In this document: positions 11,901-23,900 of the stretch, in pieces | Position numbering within the stretch: position 1 is the first letter of the stretch | How the letters are laid out: every line of letters begins with the position of its first letter | The notes under the pieces: model-generated | The model's input: only the letters and a program-made list of their open reading frames with translations | Databases searched by the model: none | Told to the model about the DNA's origin: nothing | Translations under genes and position numbers: made by a program | Source: Siphonodentalium dalli | Lineage: Eukaryota; Mollusca; Scaphopoda; Gadilida; Siphonodentaliidae | Reading direction: 5' to 3' | Length of the DNA stretch: 64,000 nucleotides | NCBI GenBank assembly: GCA_032622095.1 | Contig: CP136064.1 | Coordinates: forward strand, 260,999,863-261,063,862

Positions 11901-14900
11901 ATTGTGGCGGCTGTATAAAGGGAACATTACACAACTGTTTGACATCTGATCAGTATTTTTGTTTATATATATGCTTTGAAGAGAGTTGTTATCAGTGAGC
12001 GCAATTAATAGGTGAATACCTAGTGGTGACGTGGTTGTTTTAAAGAGTGTTTTTGTAGTGTCCAAATAATATGCGGATTTTTTGTTTATATGCCGTCGAT
12101 GACACCGACTATGTAAACAATACTAAACATGTATGCTTTGAAGAGAGTTGTCATCAGTGAGCACAATGAATAGGTGATTACCTAGTGATACCGCTGTTGT
12201 TTTAACTGACTGAATTTTTCGGACAAAGACAGACATTGCCTTCTATACCATATATGTATTATATTTATGAAAATAAGATATTTGCTACAGAGACACGTTA
12301 CACACTGAACTATATGGTAGAATGCAAGCCCAGGAGGTGGCCGCGAGACTGAGAAGAGAAACTAAGAAAGAAATTGAAAGATAATTGAAGGAGTTGTTGC
12401 ATGATGAATTAAACTTAACCTAATGAGAAACCACTTGTTGAGCAGCAACCAGCGGCCCTAAGCGGTAGATGGAGTCGGACTGAGATTGGAGATCTCGAAG
12501 ATAGAATGAGGCGAATGTGGAAGGTTGTGACCAATATGCGGCTGACATTATATCTCAGAGGGCTACTGAGTTCTGATATGCCCAAGAAGAAGAAATTGCC
12601 CTAACCTCGTGCGCTCTGATATTGAGCAAATGTCTGTGGTGAGGAGCAATCTCCTCATATGCCATAAGGATGACACGTTTGATCCAGCGAGAAATTGCTC
12701 GTTTAGAAATGTCTCTGAATTGAGTGGCGAGTGAAATGAAGAGACGGGACTGACCTCGCCGTCTGACCTTGGAGCGACGTATGTAAATTTTGAGGGCTCG
12801 AACTGGACAAAGATGAGAGTCAGCATCAGGAGGCAATGCTGGAATGCGAATGACTTTGGGATATTGAGTTGGAGGTTGAGTCTTTGCTAAAAAACCCGGA
12901 CAAGGAAGAAGCTCTGCAGCAGTGGACGATATCGGGAGATATTCGTCCTTCACTGAAAGGGCATGTATTTTGCTTACTCGTCGAGCCGATGCAAATGCCA
13001 AGAGAGACACTGTTTTGAGGGTAAGATTGGTGTATGAGCATAGATTCAATGGCTCAAATGCAGCCCCCATTGAGGCGAAAAGGAGCGGCTGCGGGGCCGG
13101 GCTAGAGAAAAGCTAGCGAATAGATCTGACAACACCTGACATTTACCTATCCATGTTAAACCCGCATGACTGAATGTACGGGACAACATTGACCGATAGC
13201 CGATGGTAATTGGGGAAAGATTCTTGGTGTCAAACAAAAATTGCAAAAATTGTGTGAGTGACCTGCGAGAGGGATTAGAAAATGCAGCACCAGTGGAAAC
13301 ACACCATATTGTATATGTATTCCAACGTGCATGATATACCTTCATAGTGGAAGCCCTCCGTGACTTGGTAAGGCTCGCCACGACTGACCGGGAAAAACCC
13401 CGTTTCCTAAGGCTGGACCTGATAAAAGCCAAGCGTGTAAGTGGAGACCGGTTGGGTGAGGGTGATGAACCAATGGCACTCCTTGACCGATGAGGTCGAC
13501 GTGTGGCGGTAGCCTGACTGGAGGGAGCAGAAGCAATGGACGCAACAGTGTTGTCCATGAACGCTTCGGATCGAGTGGGCAAACTAGGAGAACTTTGCAC
13601 CTTGATGACCCTATTTTCCGAAGCACATGAGGTATCAGGGATGTTGGGGGATATGCATATGCAAAGATGTCGTTCCAAGAGAAAGACATGGCATCCACTG
13701 CTGATGCCAGAGGATCTGGACATGGGGAGATGAATATTGGTAACCTTGCATTGAAGCGAGTTGCGAATAGGTCGCTCTCCGGCTGTCCCCATAAGAGACA
13801 GAGACGTAGACAAATCTGTGATTTGAGAGACCATTTGGTCAGAATGACTTACCCCCGTCGGTACAGGCCGTCCGCGATTACATTGAGAGAACCGGGGATG
13901 TGACGAATGAGCAGAATGATTTGGTGATCCCGACACCACTGGAGTAGTTGAAGGGTCAGAGCACACAACTGAGGTGAGTGGGTCCCCCCTTGACGCCGGA
14001 TATAGCTGACCCCTTTGGAGTTGTCTGACAACACAAGGGCCGTTTGATGAGACAACAGATGTTGCCAATGTTGTACTGAACATATCACCGCCATCATTTC
14101 TTTGATATTGATGTGAGAGGAGGACAGATGACTGGGCCATATGCCCGAAACCGTCTGATGTGTGGGAATCAACACCCCGCCCCAACCGTGAGAGCTGGAG
14201 TCTGTTGTCAGTGTTAAGGTGGGGGATGCTGTTGTGAGTGGAATTCCTGACTGTAACCACGGCAGAGAGGCCCACCGGGCAATATGAAGAGCAATTGGCC
14301 CAGTGACCGGAATCTGGATCTCCATATGATCGTAAGCCGGACGCAAGTTGGCAAGGAGATGCAGTTGTAGTGGACGCAAACTGGCTCGACCGAGGTGAAT
14401 TAAGTTGCTGGCCGCATTGGCCAGACCCAGTAAACGCAGGAAACTGCGAGCTGATATGGAGGTCTGATTGAGCGTCCAAAGAGCCTGAGCCTGTACTATT
14501 TCGGCTCTCCGGAGTGGAAGGGAAACAAGATCCATGTTGGTTTGGAAAAACATTCCGAGATGTACAAAACTTTGAGAGGGGAGTAAACTGGACTTCTCCC
14601 AGTTGATGAGAAATCCCAGGGAGCCCAGAAGATTGACGAGGACTTTCAGGTCTGTTTCCAGAATTGATGGGTTTTCGTGGTTTAGATATAGATCGTCCAG
14701 ATAACCCATGGCGACAGAAGTCGCTGTTTGCCAGAAAAAAGCGAGGACAGACTCCATTGTCCGACAGAATACCCAAGGGCTGAGGTTCAGCCCGAATGGG
14801 ACAGTGCGATATTGGTATATTTTGCTTCGATACGAGAAGCGGAGGTACCGCCGAGAAGCCTGTTGAATCAATAAATGACTGTAAGCATCCTGTAAGTCTA

Positions 14901-17900
14901 CACTCACCCCATAAGAGTGGGGGAGGGTCGCAGCTCGGACTGACCTTGGGGTGTCCATAGAAAAGTGTGGAGGGTTGAGAAACCTGTTCAATGCGGACAG
15001 ATCTATCACCGGGCGGAATTTTCCATTTGGTTTCGGGACCAGGAACAGTCGGGAATAGAAGCCGGGACTGTTCTGGTTGTACACTTCTTCCACAGCCTGT
15101 TTTGTAACTAGTTCGGAAATGACTTGATCCAACAATTGTGCCTTGATTTGGTCGGTGGGACTGTGGTCTGTGTTGGATAAGTTGTCAGTGGAGGGGGGGG
15201 GGACTCGAAAACCAGAAAGAGACCCCTGGAGACTATGTCTTCCAGCCATGGGTTTTTGTGAAACAAAGGCTGCCATGCTTCGGCATGGAGTGAAAGTCTC
15301 CCCCCGACCACCGGACTGACTACAGGCTGTGGATCTATGGTGTCAAAAACGACGTTGAGAGAACCGGTTTTTAGAACCCAATCCACGACTAAAGTTGCCT
15401 CGAGCAGAGAAGTAACCTTTACCTGACTTCCTGGCAGAAGCTGGCTCTCTTTGTGAAGCCGAATATCCTGAAGCCTGTCTAGCGTTGTCAACCATTTGAT
15501 GCGCATTAGCTTGAAGCTCATACTGGCGTTGTGCCACTGAGATTGGTTGAGAGGAAGTAGGATATGGAAGGTTAGACGACGACTCTTGGTGAGAATACCT
15601 CTGAGGACTGGCGAGTCGCACCCTCTTGGAGTGTGTGCGCGCCTTTTCAATATATTTTCGCTTCTTCGCACTATAATCCTGGTGAGACAAAGAGCGTGTT
15701 TTTGTCCCATACTGGGCCTCAGCTGCGAGCATGTCGCGAATGGAGGCTAATTTGTTATTGAACAAATTGGGACTGCCCAGTGGTTCTCTTTTGAGCAGAT
15801 CTTTGTGGCATCCCTCATCATCACTTCAAGGTTATGATTTGCAAGTACCGCTGTCGACATGGCATGAGAAATACACCGAGACAGGACTTTCGATTGATCC
15901 TTTATATCTGCAATTCGATCTGGGTGAGCACCCAGATAAATTGCAGAAGAGGAGAGGTCAGCTAATGACAAAATTCTGATAACATCCCTATTCAAGAGTT
16001 GAATACTCTTATATTGCTGTGGAGTTAAAGAAATATCCTTTGGTATGGATGCACCTACAGAAGCTGCATCCTGGTCTAACTCGGATGGCCGATCCAATTC
16101 GATGGTAGCACCTTCCGTATTATACGATGACCTGTTAAACCCTTGAGAACTACGATTTGCTAAAATCGGTAGCTTGTCCGAAGATCGGCTAGCGGAATGC
16201 AAGTTAGTTTTATTCAGAAGATCATTGTAGTGCTCAAATGTTGATGCCACTAAAGGTGATTGAGGGAGCGACCTGGTCGCAGAAACCGAAGGCTCACCCA
16301 ACATGCCATCGACACTTGAAGTGATGCGAGGTCTATTTACAACCGTTGGAGTAGGACAGTGTTCGGTAGGCAGAAGCTTGTAAATCACATCAACCGTGGA
16401 TTGGAAATCACGATCCAAAACCTCTGACCTACCGATGTCAGACTGTGAAGACTGTAAAGACCCACAGTCTGACAGATTGTGCGCAAAAGCGTCGTCTCCA
16501 AAAGCCTCAGACGCCTTGGGGTGCAAGGAAACGTGTTGCTTTCTACCCCAGCGTCGGAACGACCTGCATTGCCCTGAACGGACGACATAATACTGGAGGG
16601 AGGCCCACTCTGGGAATGGCTCGACCTGGAGACAAAAACCTCGGCATGAGGATTTAAGTGACTGCCGGCCGCTGAAGCGGAAGGCTGATAACCTGAGGCC
16701 CAATTCGGAGCCCAGGGTGGAAATGGGGAACCCCATGGCCAAACCGGGGGTGGAAAACCATAAGGTGGGGGAGCCATCAAACCAGAGGGAACCCCCCCAA
16801 ATGCAGGTGGTCCCGACCAAGCCGAATATCCTGGCCAAGTAGGAGGATGGGTAGATGCCAACGTACCGGAACCCCAAGACGGCTGAGAGGCAGGCAAGGC
16901 CTTGTCTGCAGTGAGAGCGTGGCCAGGGGGTCTGGACTTGCTACCGTAATAGGTAGGGCCACTGCCCTGCGCCGAAGCTGCCGGAGGCCCATCTGCCGGT
17001 GTCGATTTGTACGCACGCGATTTGGCAGCTTCCGCACACAGAACCGCTGTCGCCGGTGGGGGACAAAATGTCCTGGGGGACCCAAGTACCCCGTCTTCTC
17101 CACCGGACGTTTCCCCACAGACTGATTGAACCGCCGAGGCGTAATCGGGGGAGCGCGAACTGTTCCTGTCCGAGAATTGATCATGACCAGTTACATTTCT
17201 AGGACCAAGTCTGTCCACAAAGCCAAAACGTGAACGGACCCAGCTCTTGCAAATTTTGCAACGACTATCCGGTGAGCACCCAACGCATCGAATGCACGGA
17301 ACATGCTCATCAAACTCTGCTTTTTCCGAGTGACAAATCAAACAAGACATGTTTGAAACCAGATATATTTATGTGAGAGAACTTCCCTGACGTGCTAAGG
17401 ACCACGTATAACGAGAAAAAGATCGTATCTTACCTGTGAATCCAATTTATAGGTAAGATACACGTAACACGAGACTGAAACGAGGTCTAGGAAGTCACTT
17501 CCGGTTAATATCAAAATTCAAATCCGTACTCAAGATAAATCGTACCGTTTTGATAAATAACGGAAAGAGAGATTCCTTATATGTTGGACAAACACGCAAA
17601 GCGAGAGTAACCATATAGTTCAGTGTGTAACGTGTCTCTGTAGGAAATACGATGATTTAATTTGGCCAAAGTTTTTTTTAATTTGGCCAAAAAATATTTG
17701 GCTAAAGTTTTTTTCATTTGGCTATTAAAATTTTCATTTGGCTAAACTTTTTTTCGGTCCAGCGCGAACACTGAGTGTGTATCTATTCAAACAACTACAT
17801 TGATTGTTTGGCCCGTAACTAGGTCAGCCATCTGTGAGTGTTTATTCATTTTGCTCACTCAAGGCCAGTCAAACTGATAACAGGTCAGTCAGCTGAGTTC

Positions 17901-20900
17901 TTATCAAGTGGATGCTTTTTACCAGTCGGGTTCTTTGTGATGGTCTGATGGATTTGTATAATTCTGAGATTAATTTTAATTAAAGTACCGAATCAAAACT
18001 GTTTATTGAGAAACTTTACTCAATACGAAGACACACAAGTTGGCAACACATGAATAATTCAATACCGAAAATTCGGTATTTTTAGTTTTGATTCGGTACG
18101 GTAAATCGGTATTACGCTGATACCGATACCACACGTAAATACCGAGTACCGCCCATCTCCATCACCTGGGCAATGGACCAATCAGCATCGCCGAAATTGG
18201 ATTTACCTGCTTGGAGGCCGAATGAGTGAATTAGAATTATTCTCACCACTGCTTTTGATTTCCATGTTGTCTTGGTTCTTGGCAGCTTTTTTCTGCAGCA
18301 GCCTCTCATATAGAGATAAGTCTAGACTATCTGTCCCTGGCTCATGTAACAGGCTATTGAGCGTATCCCTGGTTCTGGTAGGCCCACTAGCATGATGGGA
18401 ATTATCCTGTACACTTGTAGTAGTTGATCTATTTATAGGTCTTGTAGGCTTAGGTCTCGCATTCTCACTTCTCATAGCACCACTTCTGAAAGTTGAAAAA
18501 GACATCACAAACTAAGTAGAACATGGAGAAATTATTCAAGTTTGTTCTTAAAGTAACCCTTTCCTTTCCCATTCAGTTATAAAATTAAACATTGGAATGG
18601 TCTATTATTGATTTGAAGGGATTTACAGGTAATAAAAGCAGACGATAGATAATACAAGTACAGAAATAGTCCTGTTTATTGGAGGGAAAGTTCAACAAAT
18701 GGCATGAACTTTTTATCTAAACATTTCCTAAGGGATAACTACTAATCAGAAAGGGTTAATTATTGCTAGTTCTTCAATAATGAAATTTCGCGTGTTGAAA
18801 CCATTGTTATGTAAACAAAACTGTTACAGTGAATTGTCAACAAATATTGCTAATCCTGTAGTAAGTTCAAATATTTTTGACTCAATTTAATTTTAAGAAT
18901 GTTTGTTCAATGCTTTGACCCTTCTCCAATGTTTACCATCATATTTTGATTAAATTTCGGTATCTTATTGGACTAATTGGAGTTTTATCGCTAATTCCAC
19001 GTTAATAATGTTTAAATAACAATGGTCTTGATATACAAAATCTCATTTTTGGAGAATTATTAATAATGAAATGAAATCGATTCATTTTTGCATGTACTTG
19101 TTGATGATAGTTGATTTCAGACTAATATAAATAGCCTCATGGGAATTATCCTGTACACTTGTAGCAGCTGATCTATTTATAGGTATCGTAGGTTTAGGCC
19201 TCGCATTCTCAGTGCTCATAGCACCACTTCTGGAAGTTGGAAATATTGAGGGCTGGTTTATTAACCCTTTCTGCACTAAACGGATTCTCCCAGTCAGTTA
19301 AAAAGTGTACATCGGAATGATCTATTATTGATTTGGAGGGATCTTAAGGTGATAAAATCAGACAATAGATAAATAAAAAGTGCAGAAGGAGTTCTATTTA
19401 TTGAGGGAAATGTTCAGATAATAAGTTCAACAAATGTATGGTCTATATGGTCGTTTGTTGAACTTATTATCTGAACATTTTCTATGGGATAACTAGGGGA
19501 TAAACGCGAGCCGTAAATTGTCCCAAATTAATGGTATGTATATTATACCAGAAAGTTTTGAATAAAACAATATTAATTGATAGAAGCGTCAGGGGTCAAC
19601 AATTCATATTTATTATTTTAGACCCAGGAAACTTTATAAAACATATTAGACGAAGCGATAGACCATCTTTTTACCTACAAAACTATATAAAACTTGTTAT
19701 AGGAAGAGATAGACCATCTTTATACCCAGGAAACTATATAAAACGTGTTATAGGAAGAGATAGACCATCTTTATACCCAGGAAACTATATAAAACGTGTT
19801 ATAGGAAGAGATAGACCATCTTTATACCCAGGAAACTATATAAAACGTGTTATAGGAAGAGATAGACCATCTTTATACCCAGGAAACTATATAAAACGTG
19901 TTATAGGAAGAGATAGACCATATTTATACCTAGGAAACTATATAAAACGTGTTATAGGAAGAGATAGACCATCTTTATACCCAGGAAACTATATAAAACG
20001 TGTTATAGGAAGAGATAGACCATCTTTATACCCAGGAAACTATATAAAACGTGTTATAGGAAGAGATAGACCATCTTTATACCCAGGAAACTATATAAAA
20101 CTTGTTATAGGAAGAGATAGACCATCTTTATACCCAGGAAACTATATAAAACGTGTTATAGGAAGAGATAGACCATATTTATACCTAGGAAACTATATAA
20201 AACGTGTTATAGGAAGAGATAGACCATCTTTATACCCAGGAAACTATATAAAACGTGTTATAGGAAGAGATATACCATATTTATACCTAGGAAACTATAT
20301 AAAACGTGTTATAGGAAGAGATAGACCATATTTATGCCCAGGAAACTATATAAAACTTGTTATAGGAAGAGATAGACCATATTTATACCCAGGAAACTAT
20401 ATAAAACGTGTTATAGGAAGAGATAGACCATCTTTATACCCAGGAAACTATATAAAACGTGTTATAGGAAGAGATAGACCATATTTATACCTAGGAAACT
20501 ATATAAAACGTGTTATAGGAAGAGATAGACCATCTTTATACCCAGGAAACTATATAAAATGTGTTATAGGAAGAGATATACCATATTTATACCTAGGAAA
20601 CTATATAAAACGTGTTATAGGAAGAGATATACCATATTTATACCTAGGAAACTATATAAAACGTGTTATAGGAAGAGATAGACCATCTTTATACCCAGGA
20701 AACTATATAAAACGTGTTATAGGAAGAGATAGACCATATTTATACCTAGGAAACTATATAAAACTTGTTATAGGAAGAGATAGACCATCTTTATACCCAG
20801 GAAACTATATAAAACTTGTTATAGGAAGAGATAGACCATCTTTATACCCAGGAAACTATATAAAACTTGTTATAGGAAGAGATAGACCATCTTTATATGC

Positions 20901-23900
20901 AGGAAACTATATAAAACTTGTTATAGGAAGAGATAGACCATATTTATACCTAGGAAACTATATAAAACTTGTTATAGGAAGAGATAGACCATCTTTATAC
21001 CCAGGAAACTATATAAAACGTGTTATAGGAAGAGATAGACCATCTTTATACCCAGGAAACTATATAAAACTTGTTATAGGAAGAGATAGACCATCTTTAT
21101 ACCCAGGAAACTTTATAAAACTTGTTATAGGAAGAGATAGACCATATTTATACCTAGGAAACTATATAAAACTTGTTATAGGAAGAGATAGACCATATTT
21201 ATGCCCAGGAAACTATATAAAACGTGTTATAGGAAGAGATAGACCATCTTTATACCCAGGAAACTATATATAACGTGTTATAGGAAGAGATAGACCATCT
21301 TTATATGCAGGAAACTATATAAAACTTGTTATAGGAAGAGATAGACCATCTTTATACCCAGGAAACTTTATAAAACTTGTCATAGGAAGAGATAGACCAT
21401 ATTTATGCCCAGGAAACTATATAAAACTTGTTATAGGAAGAGATAGACCATCTTTATATGCAGGAAACTATATAAAACTTGTTATAGGAAGAGATAGACC
21501 ATCTTTATACCCAGGAAACTATATAAAACTTGTTATAGGAAGAGATAGACCATCTTTATACCCAGGAAACTATATAAAACTTGTTATAGGAAGAGATAGA
21601 CCATATTTATACCTAGGAAACTATATAAAACGTGTTATAGGAAGAGATAGACCATCTTTATACCCAGGAAACTATATAAAACGTGTTATAGGAAGAGATA
21701 TACCATATTTATACCTAGGAAACTATATAAAACGTGTTATAGGAAGAGATATACCATATTTATACCTAGGAAACTATATAAAACGTGTTATAGGAAGAGA
21801 TAGACCATCTTTATACCCAGGAAACTTTATAAAACTTGTTATAGGAAGAGATAGACCATCTTTATACCCAGGAAACTATATAAAACGTGTTATAGGAAGA
21901 GATAGACCATCTTTATACCCAGGAAACTTTATAAAACTTGTTATAGGAAGAGATATACCATATTTATACCTAGGAAACTATATAAAACGTGTTATAGGAA
22001 GAGATAGACCATCTTTATACCCAGGAAACTTTATAAACTTGTTATAGGAAGAGATAGACCATCTTTATACCCAGGAAACTATATAAAACTTGTTATAGGA
22101 AGAGATAGACCATCTTTATACCCAGGAAACTATATAAAACTTGTTATAGGAAGAGATAGACCATCTTTATACCCAGGAAACTTTATAAAACTTGTCATAG
22201 GAAGAGATAGACCATCTTTATACCCAGGAAAGTATATAAAACGTGTTATAGGAAGAGATAGACCATATTTATACCCAGGAAACTTTATAAAACTTGTCAT
22301 AGGAAGAGATAGACCATATTTATGCCCAGGAAACTATATAAAACTTGTTATAGGAAGAGATAGACCATCTTTATACCCAGGAAACTATATAAAACTTGTT
22401 ATAGGAAGAGATAGACCATCTTTATACCTAGGAAACTATATAAAACGTGTTATAGGAAGAGATAGACCATCTTTATACCCAGGAAACTATATAAAACGTG
22501 TTATAGGAAGAGATACATTTAGACCATATTTATACCTAGGAAACTATATAAAACTTGTTATAGGAAGAGATAGACCATCTTTATACCCAGGAAACTATAT
22601 AAAACATGTTATAGGAAGAGATAGACCATCTTTATACCCAGGAAACTATATAAAACTTGTTATAGGAAGAGATAGACCATCTTTATACCCAGGAAACTAT
22701 ATAAAACTTGTTATAGGAAGAGATAGACCATCTTTATATGCAGGAAACTATATAAAACTTGTTATAGGAAGAGATAGACCATATTTATGCCCAGGAAACT
22801 ATATAAAACTTGTTATAGGAAGAGATAGACCATCTTTATACCCATGAAACTATATAAAACTTGTTATAGGAAGAGATAGACCATCTTTATACCCAGGAAA
22901 CTATATAAAACTTGTTATAGGAAGAGATAGACCATCTTTATACCCAGGAAACTATATAAAACTTGTTATAGGAAGAGATAGACCATCTTTATACCCAGGA
23001 AACTATATAAAACTTGTTATAGGGAGAGATAGACCATCTTTATACCCAGGAAACTATATAAAACGTGTTATAGGAAGAGATAGACCATCTTTATACCCAG
23101 GAAACTATATAAAACTTGTTATAGGAAGAGATAGACCATCTTTATACCCAGGAAACTATATAAAACTTGTTATAGGAAGAGATAGACCATCTTTATACCC
23201 AGGAAACTTTATAAAACTTGTTATAGGAAGAGATAGACCATCTTTATACCCAGGAAACTATATAAAACTTGTTATAGGAAGAGATAGACCATCTTTATAC
23301 CCAGGAAACTATATAAAACTTGTTATAGGAAGAGATATACCATCTTTATACCCAGGAAACTATATAAAACTTGTTATAGGACAAGATAGACCATCTTTAT
23401 ACCCAGGAAACTATATAAAACTTGTTATAGGAAGAGATAGACCATCTTTATACCCAGGAAACTATATAAAACTTGTTATAGGAAGAGATAGACCATCTTT
23501 ATACCAGGAAACTATATAAAACTTGTCATAGGAAGAGATAGACCATATTTATGCCCAGGAAACTATATAAAACTTGTTATAGGAAGAGATAGACCATCTT
23601 TATACCCAGGAAACTATATAAAACTTGTTATAGGAAGAGATAGACCATCTTTATACCCAGGAAACTATATAAAACTTGTTATAGGAAGAGATAGACCATC
23701 TTTATACCCAGGAAACTATATAAAACTTGTTATAGGAAGAGATAGACCATCTTTATACCCAGGAAACTTTATAAAACTTGTCATAGGAAGAGATAGACCA
23801 TATTTATGCCCAGGAAACTATATAAAACTTGTTATAGGAAGAGATAGACCATCTTTATACCCAGGAAACTATATAAAACTTGTTATAGGAAGAGATAGAC

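Larger units (their letters stand above)
12287..17641 (-). mobile_element. DIRS-type tyrosine-recombinase retrotransposon, decayed
   Basis: Bounded by perfect 32-bp inverted repeats at 12287-12318 and 17610-17641 (outer end ACAGAGACACG, inner end CTATATGGT). Inside, on the minus strand, are a gag-like region, reverse transcriptase with RNase H, and a tyrosine recombinase in place of a DDE integrase. Inverted terminal repeats plus a recombinase, with no LTRs, is the DIRS pattern. All three coding regions carry frameshifts or stops. No target duplication is evident, as expected for recombinase-mediated insertion. Confidence 0.85.
11661..17773. mobile_element. Inner hAT-like element carrying the DIRS insertion
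   Basis: Terminal inverted repeats CAGTGTTCGCGCTG and CAGCGCGAACACTG, with a perfect 8-bp duplication AGTGTGTA at 11653-11660 and 17774-17781. Subterminal repeats of the type ATTTGGCTAAA lie at both ends. Its left part contains a direct duplication of about 160 bp (TATGCTTTGAAGAGAGTTG at about 11970 and 12130). Non-autonomous; the DIRS element sits inside. Confidence 0.85.
11134..18161. mobile_element. Outer hAT-like element of the nest
   Basis: Ends TAGAGATGGGCGGTA and, at the right, its near-exact inverse (one change). Flanked by a perfect 8-bp duplication TCACCTGG at 11126-11133 and 18162-18169. Subterminal regions are rich in GGTA/CGGTA repeats. Excluding the inner insertion only about 0.9 kb is its own sequence, and no transposase is seen. 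Confidence 0.85.

Noticed and set aside
13046-14776. 576-residue minus-strand ORF as one protein
   Set aside because: Its first two thirds are the wrong-frame shadow of the DIRS RT-RNase H region. Only the last 124 residues or so are meaningful, as the N-terminal part of the broken recombinase.
18207-18246. Extension of TRAFD1 exon 9 to the GTAAAT donor
   Set aside because: That donor leaves phase 2, which puts exon 10 out of frame with early stops under either acceptor; the GTGAGA donor at 18246 gives matching phase.
19531-21273. 580-residue ORF as a real repeat protein
   Set aside because: It is produced by the 51-bp minisatellite, whose period is a multiple of three. It lies antisense inside a TRAFD1 intron, starts in unique DNA by chance and ends at a single-base variant of the unit.
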